Source: Streptomyces spiroverticillatus
Lineage (GTDB): Bacteria; Actinomycetota; Actinomycetes; Streptomycetales; Streptomycetaceae
NCBI GenBank assembly: GCA_014650415.1
Contig: BMUX01000009.1
Location: 1 to 64,000 of the forward strand
DNA: 64,000 nt
Direction of reading: 5' to 3'
Below the pieces are notes generated by a model. The model searched no databases and was not told the origin of the DNA. It saw nothing but the letters and a program-made list of their open reading frames with translations. The position numbers were made by a program, and so were the translations under genes. Shown here piece after piece: positions 1 through 7,804 of the stretch (the first letter of the stretch is position 1; each line of letters begins with the position of its first letter).

Positions 1-60
1 CCCCGCGCGGCTCAACTGCCGTGCGGGGCTTCTGTGTTCCTGGGGTCTTGTTAGCTAGAC
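1..60 (+). terminator. terminator-like hairpin in non-mfd DNA at the left edge
   Basis: Bases 1-10 and 19-28 form a 10-bp stem (one G-T pair) around an 8-base loop, followed by a T-rich stretch. It would end transcription of a rightward gene lying left of the window. It lies in sequence that is not mfd, just beyond the point where mfd breaks off. Confidence 0.55.
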
Positions 61-741
61 TCTGCATAGAGGGGATTGGCGGTCGGCGACCTTGAAGTAC
101 CGGATCTCCTCGACGTCGTCGCCCCAGAACTCCACCCGGAGGGGGTGCTCCTCGGTCGGCGGGAAAACGTCCAGAATTCCACCGCGTACGGCGAACTCGC
201 CACGCTTCTCGACCAGTTCCACCCTCTGGTACGCGGCCGCCGCGAGCGCGTCGGTCACGTCCGCGAGGTCGGCCGTCTGCCCCGACCTGATGGACACCGG
301 GACCAGGTCCCCGAGCCCCTTCACCTGCGGCTGGAGCACGGACCGTACGGGGGCGACGACCACGCTGACGGGACCTGCGGCCGGGTCGTCCGTGCTCGGA
401 TGCGCGAGCCGGCGCAGCACCGCGAGCCGCCGCCCGACCGTGTCCGACCGGGGCGAGAGCCGCTCGTGCGGCAGCGTCTCCCAGGCCGGGAACTCCGCCA
501 CGGAGTCCTCCGGCAGCAGGGTCCGCAGGGTGGCGGCCAGCTCCTCGGCCTCCCGGCCGGTGGCGGTGACCGCCAGCACGGGCCGGCCGGCGTCACGGGC
601 GAGGGCGGCGAGGGCGAAGGGGCGGGCGGCGGAGGGTCCGACGAGGTCGACGTGCATGCGGTTGCCGTCGACGGCGGCCTTGACCGCTTCGGCGAGCGCC
701 GAGTCTCGTACCACTGCATCCAGCAGGCCGTGCAAGCTCAT
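55..741 (-). pseudogene. mfd: truncated transcription-repair coupling factor Mfd (N-terminal fragment)
   Basis: This is the N-terminal part of Mfd, the ATP-dependent translocase that removes stalled RNA polymerase and recruits UvrA to lesions. The fragment starts MSLHGLLDAVV and carries the UvrB-homology region, including WETLPHERLSPR, GGILDVFPPTEEHPLR and WGDDVEEIRYFKVAD. After that VAD (about residue 219, near base 82) the sequence leaves the family and stops nine codons later (RQSPLCRV). Full-length Mfd is about 1,180 residues, so the polymerase-interacting and helicase domains are missing. I chose the ATG at 741 because it fits family N-termini; in-frame ATGs upstream (for example at 750) are possible. 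The break looks like an insertion or rearrangement junction rather than point decay, because everything before it is intact. Confidence 0.9.
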
Positions 742-904
742 GAAGGGCATCCATCCGAACGCTTGGATCACTGAGGTGGTCGCGCGGGCCCGTGGCCGGG
801 GGCCGAGCGGGCAACGCGAGCCGCCCGACACGTCGCACGGGCCGGGGGCTCCCAGCCTACGACGCGCGCAGCGGGGCCGCTGGCTGGAAGGGTGCTGCGA
901 AGCA

Positions 905-1035
905 GCCCCTTCCAGGGGCGCGGGGAACTGCGCGAGCAACCAAACAACAAGCCGCGCGGCGAGCGCTTTAGGGAATGGGGCGGGACCGGGGCCCCAACCG
1001 GGGGTCCGGGGGCAGAGCCCCCGGCCTGAACCGCA
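905..1035 (+). repeat. intergenic repeat family 1, copy 1
   Basis: About 130 nt, nearly identical to 6489-6620 and partly to 41030-41115. The conserved core reads CGCGGGGAACTGCGCGAG and then GCCGCGCGGCGAGCGCTTTA. The right end carries a perfect 8-bp stem hairpin (1006-1024, CCGGGGGC-AGA-GCCCCCGG), so the element may act as a terminator. It sits past the end of the ABC permease gene. Confidence 0.85.
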
Positions 1036-1037
1036 AC

Positions 1038-1167
1038 CCGGCACCGGACGTGCGGGCAAGGGCCGGAACCGGGGTGGCCCGGTATCGGGCGGGCCGCCCC
1101 CTTGCCCGCCCGTTCCGCCCCCCCGGGGGGGGCGGCCCCGCCGCCCAAGGGGACGGGGGGGGCCGCC
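1038..1167 (+). repeat. intergenic GC-rich repeat family 2, copy 1
   Basis: This GC-rich block contains CGGGCGGGCCGCCCCCTTGC followed by CCGCCCGTTCCGCCCCC. It recurs in inverted orientation at about 13130-13275, with near identity over some 60 nt. The core is itself strongly self-complementary. Confidence 0.8.
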
Positions 1168-1179
1168 CCGTACAGCCCC

Positions 1180-3756
1180 TCAGTCCGTCGCGATCGCGTT
1201 CAGGATGTTGAGCCGCCCCGCCCGGAACGCCGGCACCAGCGCCGCCAGCAACCCCACCACCGCCGACGCCACGAACACCACCCCGATCGTGCCCCACGGA
1301 ATCTCCAGAATCGTGATCCCGTCCAACGCCATCAGCTTCTGCGCCGCCGTCCCCCACGCCAGCCCGAGCCCCAGCCCCAGCACTGCCCCGAACAGGGCGA
1401 TCACCACGGACTCCAGCCGGATCATCCGCCGCATCTGCCGCCGCGACAGCCCGATCGCCCGCATCAGCCCGATCTCCCGGGTCCGCTCGACCACCGACAG
1501 GGCCAGCGTGTTGACGACGCCCAGCACGGCGACCACGATCGCCAGCCCCAGCAGCCCGTACACGATGTTCAGCAGCTGATCGATCTGCGCCTTCAGGTCC
1601 TTCTTGTAGTCCGTCGAGTTGAGCACCTTGTACTGCGGGTACGGCTCCACGGCCTTCTTCATCGCCGCGTAGGCCGTGTCCGCCTGCCCGTCGGCCGCCT
1701 TCGCGAAGAGCATCACGTCCTGCGGCATGCTCGCCGCCGGAATGTGCTGCACAGCGGTCGCGATGCTCAGATACATCGCCCCCTTGTCGACATTGACGTC
1801 GTCGGACGTCACCGCCGCCACCCGCAGCTTCGCGCTCTTCCCGCCGGGGAAGACGACCCCGACCGTGTCGCCGACCTTCACCCGGTGCTGCTTGGCGTAC
1901 TCCTCACCCACGGACATCGCCCCGGGTTCGTACGCATCCGCCAGCTTTCCGCTGACCGTCTCGCGCTTCAGGTCCTGCATGTACGAGGGGTCGGTGGCCG
2001 ACAGCATGCGCCGCCCCGAGGTCCCGTCCGGTGCGGTGACCTTCGCATCCACCCCCTTGTAGTGGGTCACGTGGGCCAGCCCGTCCACCTTCTCCACGGC
2101 CGCCCGCGCCTGCGGAAGCACCGGCTGCCCGTTGTTCGCCCGTACGGTGAAGTCCGCCCCCACCGAACGGTCCAGCTCGTCCGTCGCCGAGGCGACCATC
2201 GAGGACGCCCCCACCGACAGGCAGGCCACCAGCGCGAGCCCGATCATCAGCGCGGAACCGGTGGCCCCGGTGCGCCGCGGATTGCGCAGCGCGTTGCGCT
2301 CGGCCATCCGCCCCACGGGCCCGAACACCCGCAGCACCACGGCGGACAGCCCCTTGACCACGAACGCCACCAGCAGCGGCCCGAACACCACGAACCCGAC
2401 CAGGCTGCACACCACACCCACACCGAGCAGCAGCGCACCCTGCCCCGCCTGGGTCGCCTGCGCCGCCGCGTACAGACCGGCCGCACCGGCGAGCGTCAGC
2501 ACCGCGCCGAGCACGGCCCGTACCCGCCCTGACTTCCCGTCCGCCGGGACTCCGACGTCCCGCAGCGCGGCCATCGGCGACACCTTCCCCGCCCGCCGCG
2601 CGGGCAGATAGGCCGCCACCACGGTCACCACAACCCCCAGCACCACACCGATCACCGGGGTCGGCCACCGGAACGTGAGATCCGCAGTGGCCAGGTTCAT
2701 GCCGATCGCGCCCATGAACTTCATCAGCCCGACGGCCAGCCCCACCCCCGCGGCCACCCCGAGCACCGACCCCACCACACCCAGCAGCAGCGCTTCGAGC
2801 AGCACCGACCGGTTGACCTGCTTGCGGCTGGAGCCGAGCGCCCGCATCAGCCCGATCTCGCGGGTGCGCTGGGCGACCAGCATGGAGAAGGTGTTGATGA
2901 TCAGGAAGATGCCGACGAGGAGGGCGATCCCGGCGAAGCCGAGCATCGCGTACTTCATGACGTCGAGGAACGAGGCGAGGTCGCTCTTGTTCGCCGCCGC
3001 TTCCTCCGTCTTGGTCTGGTACGTGTACGTGCCCGCCCCGAGCGCGGCACTCACCCGGTCCTTGAGCTGTGTCTCGCTGATCCCCTCACCAGCGGTGACA
3101 TTGATCCCGGTGAACAGCCCGATGCCACCGAGCAGTTGACGCTGGGCGGTCGCGGTGTCCAGGAAGACGAGGGTCGCACCGGGGTTGGTCGTACGGAAGG
3201 TGGCGATCCCGCTGATGCGTGCGCTGTGGTCGCCGGTGACGGCGATCGTGCGCAGTTCGTCGCCGAGCTTCAGCCCGTGCTTGTCGGCGGTGTCGGCGTC
3301 GACCATGACCTCGGTGGGCCCGCGCGGGGCGTGCCCGGATGTGATGTCGAGGGAACGGGCGCTACTGGAGGACCAGTTGCCGGCGAAGGTGGGGGCGCCG
3401 TTCTCGGTGCCCATGTTCTTGTTGTCGGCGTTGACGACGGTGACCGACTCGCTGCTGACGGTACCCTCGGCGTCCTTGACGCCGTCCGCCTGCTTCAGCG
3501 TGCCGACGGCGGCGGCCGGAATGGTCAGCGGGCGGCCGGAGTTGCGCGCCGACTGGTCGTCCTTCTCCTTCTTCGGCGTCACGGTGACGTCGGCGGAGGT
3601 GGTCGCGAAGAGCTTGTCGAAGGTGGTGTTCATGGTGTCGGTGAAGACGAGGGTCCCGCAGACGAAGCCCACCGACAGCAGGACGGCGACGGCGGAGAGC
3701 ACCATGCGTCCCTTGTGCGCGAAGAAGTTGCGCAGCGACGACTTCCAGACGGTCAT
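1180..3756 (-). CDS. ABC transporter permease, FtsX/MacB-like, two-domain
   Basis: This 858-residue inner-membrane permease starts MTVWKSSLRNFFAHKGR. It has an N-terminal membrane helix (about 15-40), a periplasmic-type MacB core domain, and then two FtsX permease blocks (about 270-400 and 770-850), each with the characteristic RTREIGLMRALG/RTREIGLMRAIG turn. The duplicated architecture is typical of actinobacterial antimicrobial-peptide or lipid exporters and of LolC/E relatives; the substrate cannot be read from the sequence. Its ATG overlaps the stop of the upstream ATPase gene by 4 nt (ATGA), so the two are translationally coupled and form one transporter. The gene ends next to a repeat-rich intergenic region. 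Confidence 0.93.
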   Translation of the reverse strand: MTVWKSSLRNFFAHKGRMVLSAVAVLLSVGFVCGTLVFTDTMNTTFDKLFATTSADVTVTPKKEKDDQSARNSGRPLTIPAAAVGTLKQADGVKDAEGTVSSESVTVVNADNKNMGTENGAPTFAGNWSSSSARSLDITSGHAPRGPTEVMVDADTADKHGLKLGDELRTIAVTGDHSARISGIATFRTTNPGATLVFLDTATAQRQLLGGIGLFTGINVTAGEGISETQLKDRVSAALGAGTYTYQTKTEEAAANKSDLASFLDVMKYAMLGFAGIALLVGIFLIINTFSMLVAQRTREIGLMRALGSSRKQVNRSVLLEALLLGVVGSVLGVAAGVGLAVGLMKFMGAIGMNLATADLTFRWPTPVIGVVLGVVVTVVAAYLPARRAGKVSPMAALRDVGVPADGKSGRVRAVLGAVLTLAGAAGLYAAAQATQAGQGALLLGVGVVCSLVGFVVFGPLLVAFVVKGLSAVVLRVFGPVGRMAERNALRNPRRTGATGSALMIGLALVACLSVGASSMVASATDELDRSVGADFTVRANNGQPVLPQARAAVEKVDGLAHVTHYKGVDAKVTAPDGTSGRRMLSATDPSYMQDLKRETVSGKLADAYEPGAMSVGEEYAKQHRVKVGDTVGVVFPGGKSAKLRVAAVTSDDVNVDKGAMYLSIATAVQHIPAASMPQDVMLFAKAADGQADTAYAAMKKAVEPYPQYKVLNSTDYKKDLKAQIDQLLNIVYGLLGLAIVVAVLGVVNTLALSVVERTREIGLMRAIGLSRRQMRRMIRLESVVIALFGAVLGLGLGLAWGTAAQKLMALDGITILEIPWGTIGVVFVASAVVGLLAALVPAFRAGRLNILNAIATD

Positions 3757-4571
3757 GACGTCCGCCCCCGGCCGTCGAAGGCGGGGGTCTGGGGGTGTCC
3801 CCCAGAAAGACGCAGCATGCGGTCGAGTACGAGTTCGGCGGTCGGCCGGCGCATCTCGTCGACGATCCGGCCGTCGGCGAGATACAGCACACGGTCCGCG
3901 TACGAGGCGGCCACCGGGTCGTGGGTGACCATCACGATGGTCTGGCCCAGCTCGTCCACGGACAGCCGCAGGAAGTCCAGCACCTCGGCGCCGGAACGGG
4001 AGTCCAGGTTCCCGGTCGGCTCGTCACCGAAGATGATCTCGGGCCGGGCCGCCAGCGCCCGCGCCACCGCCACCCGCTGCTGCTGACCGCCGGACAGCTC
4101 GGTCGGCCGGTGCTTCAGCCGGTCCCCGAGCCCCACCGTCTCCACCACCCGCCGCAGCCACTCGGCGTCCGGCTTGCGGCCGGCGATGTCCATGGGCAGC
4201 GTGATGTTCTCCAGGGCGTTGAGCGTGGGCAGCAGGTTGAACGACTGGAAGATGAACCCCACCCGGTCCCGCCGCAGTTGAGTGAGCCGCTTGTCCCCCA
4301 GCCCCGTGATCTCGGTGTCGGCGAGGTGGATCTCGCCGGAGGTCACCGTGTCGAGTCCCGCGAGGCAGTGCATCAGCGTGGACTTCCCGGAACCCGAAGG
4401 GCCCATGATCGCCGTGAACTCCCCGCGGGCGATGTCCACGTCGACGTGGTCGAGCGCGACGACACGGGTCTCCCCCATCCCGTACGCCTTGACGACCTGC
4501 CGTGCGCGCGCCGCGACGGCCGCGTTCCCGTGTGCGCCCCCGTGCTGGGGAATGCCTACCGCCGTTGTCAT
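3753..4571 (-). CDS. ABC transporter ATP-binding protein (MacB/LolD type)
   Basis: This 272-residue cytoplasmic ATPase powers the FtsX-type permease encoded directly downstream. It shows Walker A (GPSGSGKST, about residues 57-65), a Q-loop (FQSFNLLP), the signature LSGGQQQR, Walker B with the DEPTGNLD box typical of the MacB/LolD branch, and an H-loop (MVTHD). The start at 4571 (MTTAVGIPQHG) is chosen because AAGGGGA lies 4 nt upstream; an in-frame ATG 42 nt further out has no such site. Its stop overlaps the permease start. The 250-bp gap to the divergent MFS gene should hold both promoters, but I see no convincing hexamers. Confidence 0.94.
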   Translation of the reverse strand: MTTAVGIPQHGGAHGNAAVAARARQVVKAYGMGETRVVALDHVDVDIARGEFTAIMGPSGSGKSTLMHCLAGLDTVTSGEIHLADTEITGLGDKRLTQLRRDRVGFIFQSFNLLPTLNALENITLPMDIAGRKPDAEWLRRVVETVGLGDRLKHRPTELSGGQQQRVAVARALAARPEIIFGDEPTGNLDSRSGAEVLDFLRLSVDELGQTIVMVTHDPVAASYADRVLYLADGRIVDEMRRPTAELVLDRMLRLSGGHPQTPAFDGRGRTS

Positions 4572-4823
4572 GCCAAGTCCCCTTATTCGGTCCCGTACTT
4601 CCCCGTGCTTCACCTAAAACCAAGCTAAGGACGGGACCGTCCGGGCACGTCGCCCCTGGGTACCAAGCGGGCACGGCACCGAAGTAGGGGAATTCCACCC
4701 GCGGTTCTCAACCCTGGGGTGGAGCGCGGGCGGAGGGCTCTCCACCCGCTGCGCGCCCTCCCCGGCCCGACCTGCGGGTGAGACGCTGTGCCGAGAAAAT
4801 ACGTGCAGGGGGAAGGGATTTCG

Positions 4824-6557
4824 GTGGCCGACAAAGATGTAAGTGGCACGGGCGAGGAGGGCGCTTCGGGCGCGGGCTCCGGGAACTCGGGCGCGGGCTC
4901 CGGCACCGGCGCGGGCTCCAATACGTCCGGTACGAGTGGGCAGGCCGCCCCCGCGACCGTCGCGCGCGCCGCGGCCCGTCGCGGACCCGTCGTCGCCGCA
5001 CTCATGCTGGGCATGGCCCTCGCCGCCCTCGACGGCACGATCGTCTCGACGGCCGTCCCCCAGATCGTCGCCGACCTGGGCGGGTTCACCGTCTTCTCCT
5101 GGCTCTTCTCGGGCTACCTGCTCGCGGTGACGGTCACCCTCCCCGTCTACGGCAAGCTCTCCGACACCTTCGGCCGCAAGCCGGTCCTGATCACCGGCAT
5201 CGCCCTCTTCCTCCTCGGCTCCATACTCTGCGCGCTGGCCTGGAACATGCCGGCGCTGATCGCGTTCCGCATCGTGCAGGGCCTGGGCGGCGGTGCGATA
5301 CAGGGAACCGTCCAGACCATCGCCGCCGACCTCTACCCCCTGAAGGAACGCCCCAAGATCCAGGCCAAGCTGTCGACCGTGTGGGCGGTGTCGGCGGTGG
5401 CCGGCCCGGCTGTGGGCGGTGTCCTCGCCACATACGCCGACTGGCGCTGGATCTTCCTGATCAACATCCCCGTCGGGGCGGTCGCGATGTGGCTGATCGC
5501 GAAATTCCTACGCGAGCCGGGACGCGTCCGGGAACCCGGGTCGTCTCCCGTACGTTCTCGTATCGACTGGCCCGGAGCACTTGCCGTGTTCGCCTGCGGC
5601 GGGCTGCTGTTGACGGCGCTGGTGCAGGGCGGGGTCGTCTGGCCGTGGCTCTCCGCCCCGTCCCTGACGCTGCTGGCGGCGAGCGCCGTGCTGGTCGTGG
5701 TCGTCGTCCTGGTCGAGCGGCGCGCCGCCGAGCCGATCCTCCCCGGCTGGGTGTGGCGCCGGCGCACGATCGCGGCGGTGAACGTGGCGCTGGGGATGCT
5801 CGGGCTGCTCATGGTCGCCCCGATGGTCTTCCTGCCCACGTACGCCCAGTCGGTCCTGGGGCTCGGCCCGACCGCCGCGGGCTTCGTGCTGTCCATCATG
5901 ACGCTGAGCTGGCCGGTGTCGGCGGCGCTCAGTCAGCACGTGTACGGGAGGATCGGCTTCCGCCAGACGGCGATCATCGGCATCTCCCTGGCCACGCTCA
6001 TCCTGCTGGCGTTTCCGTTGTTGCCCTTCCCCGGCTCGGCGTGGATGCCCGCCCTGATCATGCTGCTGCTGGGCGGGGCGCTCGGCCTGTTCCAACTCCC
6101 GCTGATCGTGGGGGTGCAGTCGACGGTGGGCTGGTCGGAGCGGGGGACGGCAACGGCGTCGATCCTCTTCTACCGGCAGTTGGGGCAGAGCGTGGGGGCG
6201 GCGGTGTTCGGGGCGGTGGCCAACGCGACGCTCACGGACCGGCTGTCCTCGGCCCCGCCCGGGCTCCGGGAGGGCCTCCCGGGCGACCTCGACGCGGTCT
6301 CCCACGCACTCACCGACCCGGACTCGACGCTGGGGGCCGGGGCGGCGGAGTACCTGCGCAGGGCCGTGGACGCGGCGGTGGACCACGTCTACGTGGGCGC
6401 TGCGGCCGCGGGCTTCCTGGCCCTGCTGGCCCTGGTGCTGCTGGCACCGAGACGCTTCCCGGTCCTGACCGATCCGGCGGTGGACGCGCCCCTTCAGGAG
6501 CGCGGGGAACTGCGCGAGCAACCAGAGAACAAGCCGCGCGGCGAGCGCTTTAGGTGA
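4824..6557 (+). CDS. MFS drug exporter, DHA2 (14-helix) family
   Basis: This 577-residue proton-driven exporter of the EmrB/QacA type has an acidic Gly/Ser-rich N-terminal tail (about 1-40) and then about 14 membrane helices. Motif D1 is LDGTIVSTAVPQIVADLG and motif A is GKLSDTFGRKPV. I prefer the GTG at 4824 because GGAAGGG lies 6 nt upstream; the in-frame ATG at 4788 would add 12 residues and has no ribosome site. The last 21 or so residues (LQERGELREQ... to the stop) are encoded by intergenic repeat family 1, so the native stop was probably lost and the frame now runs into the repeat. The substrate is unknown. The gene is divergent from the ABC pair. Confidence 0.92.
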   Translation: MADKDVSGTGEEGASGAGSGNSGAGSGTGAGSNTSGTSGQAAPATVARAAARRGPVVAALMLGMALAALDGTIVSTAVPQIVADLGGFTVFSWLFSGYLLAVTVTLPVYGKLSDTFGRKPVLITGIALFLLGSILCALAWNMPALIAFRIVQGLGGGAIQGTVQTIAADLYPLKERPKIQAKLSTVWAVSAVAGPAVGGVLATYADWRWIFLINIPVGAVAMWLIAKFLREPGRVREPGSSPVRSRIDWPGALAVFACGGLLLTALVQGGVVWPWLSAPSLTLLAASAVLVVVVVLVERRAAEPILPGWVWRRRTIAAVNVALGMLGLLMVAPMVFLPTYAQSVLGLGPTAAGFVLSIMTLSWPVSAALSQHVYGRIGFRQTAIIGISLATLILLAFPLLPFPGSAWMPALIMLLLGGALGLFQLPLIVGVQSTVGWSERGTATASILFYRQLGQSVGAAVFGAVANATLTDRLSSAPPGLREGLPGDLDAVSHALTDPDSTLGAGAAEYLRRAVDAAVDHVYVGAAAAGFLALLALVLLAPRRFPVLTDPAVDAPLQERGELREQPENKPRGERFR

Positions 6558-6620
6558 AGGGGCGGGACCGGGGCGAAAACGGGGGCCCGGGGGCAGAGCC
6601 CCCGGCATGAACCGCACCCC
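6489..6620 (+). repeat. intergenic repeat family 1, copy 2 (overlaps the MFS 3' end)
   Basis: The same element as 905-1035, with very few differences over about 130 nt. It begins inside the MFS gene and supplies its last codons and stop. The terminal hairpin is at 6587-6605 (CCGGGGGC-AGA-GCCCCCGG) and probably terminates MFS transcription. Confidence 0.88.
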
Positions 6621-6705
6621 ACCACCGGCCCGCACGGAAGACCCTCCCCGCCAGACCGAGACACCGGGCAACGGCACGTACCCGCACCCCCGCCCCGGAG
6701 GGGGG

Positions 6706-7593
6706 CTACCCCTCCGCCACCGCCCGCCCCGTCAGCGCCGCCAGGCTGTTCCGTACATGCGCCATGTGCGCCTGCACTTCCTCCCGCGCCTCCTCGTGCT
6801 CCCTCAGCACCCGCTCCGTCTCCCGCTCGACCCCCGCCTCGACACCCCGCGCCTGCGCCACCAGCTCCGCGCCCCGCGCCTCCGCGTCCTCCTGCCCGTG
6901 CCGGGCCTCCTCCTCGGCCTCGGCCAGACCCCTGCGGGCCGCGGCCAGCACCGCCTCCGCCCGCGAGGTCAGCGCCGCGAAGTGCTCGTCGGCCTCGGCC
7001 TCGCGCTCGGCGAGGGCCCGCTCGCCCGCCTCCCAGCGTTCGGCGTGCTCCTTCTCCTGGTCGGTACGGATGCCCTCGCTCCGCTTGCGGGTCTCCTTGA
7101 GGGCGGCCTGCGCCCTGGTCCGCCACTCCTTGGCGTCCCGGCGGGCGGCCGTCCGTACCCCGTCCGCATGCGCGGCCGCCTCCGCGAGCAGCCGGGACGC
7201 GCTCTCCTCGGCCTCCGCCCGGACCCGCTCGGACGCCGCACGAGCCGCGTCCCGTACCGAAAGCCCCTCGGCCTCCGCCGCCGACATCACCTCGGACGCC
7301 TCGTCCTCCGCCCCGGCCCGCAGCTCGTCGGCCGCCTCCCGGGACAGGGCCAGGATCGTCTGCGCGCGCTCGCCCAGCGCCTCGTACGTCTGCGGCGGCA
7401 ACTGCGCGACCCGCTCCCGCAGGGCGCCCGCCTCGGCCTCCATCTGCTTGGCCAGCACGGTCAGCCGCGCCGCCCGCTCCCACGCGTCGTCGCGGTCCCT
7501 GAACAGAGCGTCGATACGGCGGTCCACCTGCTCCGGGCGGTAGCCGCGGCCCCGCACCGTGGTGAAGCCGTGGGGTGACGTCGATGCGTTCAT
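6706..7593 (-). CDS. DivIVA/FilP-like coiled-coil protein (often named cellulose-binding protein)
   Basis: This 295-residue cytoplasmic protein begins with a short DivIVA-like region (GFTTVRGRGYRPEQVDRRID, about 9-28). A very long, charged, Ala/Glu/Arg-rich coiled coil then runs to the C-terminus. There are no membrane segments. Streptomyces homologues are commonly annotated as cellulose-binding proteins, but the architecture points to a cytoskeletal or polar-growth scaffold of the Scy/FilP/DivIVA type; that role is inferred. GGGGA lies 6 nt before the ATG at 7593. The gene is monocistronic, and upstream 210 bp separate it from a strong terminator. Confidence 0.85.
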   Translation of the reverse strand: MNASTSPHGFTTVRGRGYRPEQVDRRIDALFRDRDDAWERAARLTVLAKQMEAEAGALRERVAQLPPQTYEALGERAQTILALSREAADELRAGAEDEASEVMSAAEAEGLSVRDAARAASERVRAEAEESASRLLAEAAAHADGVRTAARRDAKEWRTRAQAALKETRKRSEGIRTDQEKEHAERWEAGERALAEREAEADEHFAALTSRAEAVLAAARRGLAEAEEEARHGQEDAEARGAELVAQARGVEAGVERETERVLREHEEAREEVQAHMAHVRNSLAALTGRAVAEG

Positions 7594-7746
7594 CCTGTTT
7601 TCCCCTTCTCTGCGGTTCTCTGCGGTTCTCCGCGGCGACCAGGAAACGGGCCGGAGATTCCGGCGGATCCTGATGTATCGGACTCAAGTGTCCATAACCG
7701 AACACTCTGCCTGATGGCCGCCCCCGTTCGGGGCAGGAAAACGGCC

Positions 7747-7782
7747 GGGGCGCACGACCTGAATCAACAGGTCGTGCGCCCC
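7747..7782. terminator. perfect 15-bp stem terminator
   Basis: Arms 7747-7761 and 7768-7782 (GGGGCGCACGACCTG and its exact complement) enclose a 6-base loop. On the minus strand CGTTTTCC follows, so it terminates the leftward deaminase-SUKH gene, 23 bp past its stop. Confidence 0.9.
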
Positions 7783-7804
7783 GGTCCAACCAACGGATCC
7801 GCCG

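Larger units (their letters stand above)
742..1179. other. gene-free intergenic region with two repeat families
   Basis: No gene is seen here. The left 160 bases are ordinary non-coding sequence. The rest is filled by one copy of the 130-nt element (905-1035) and one copy of the GC-rich family-2 repeat (about 1038-1167), both described separately. Confidence 0.7.
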
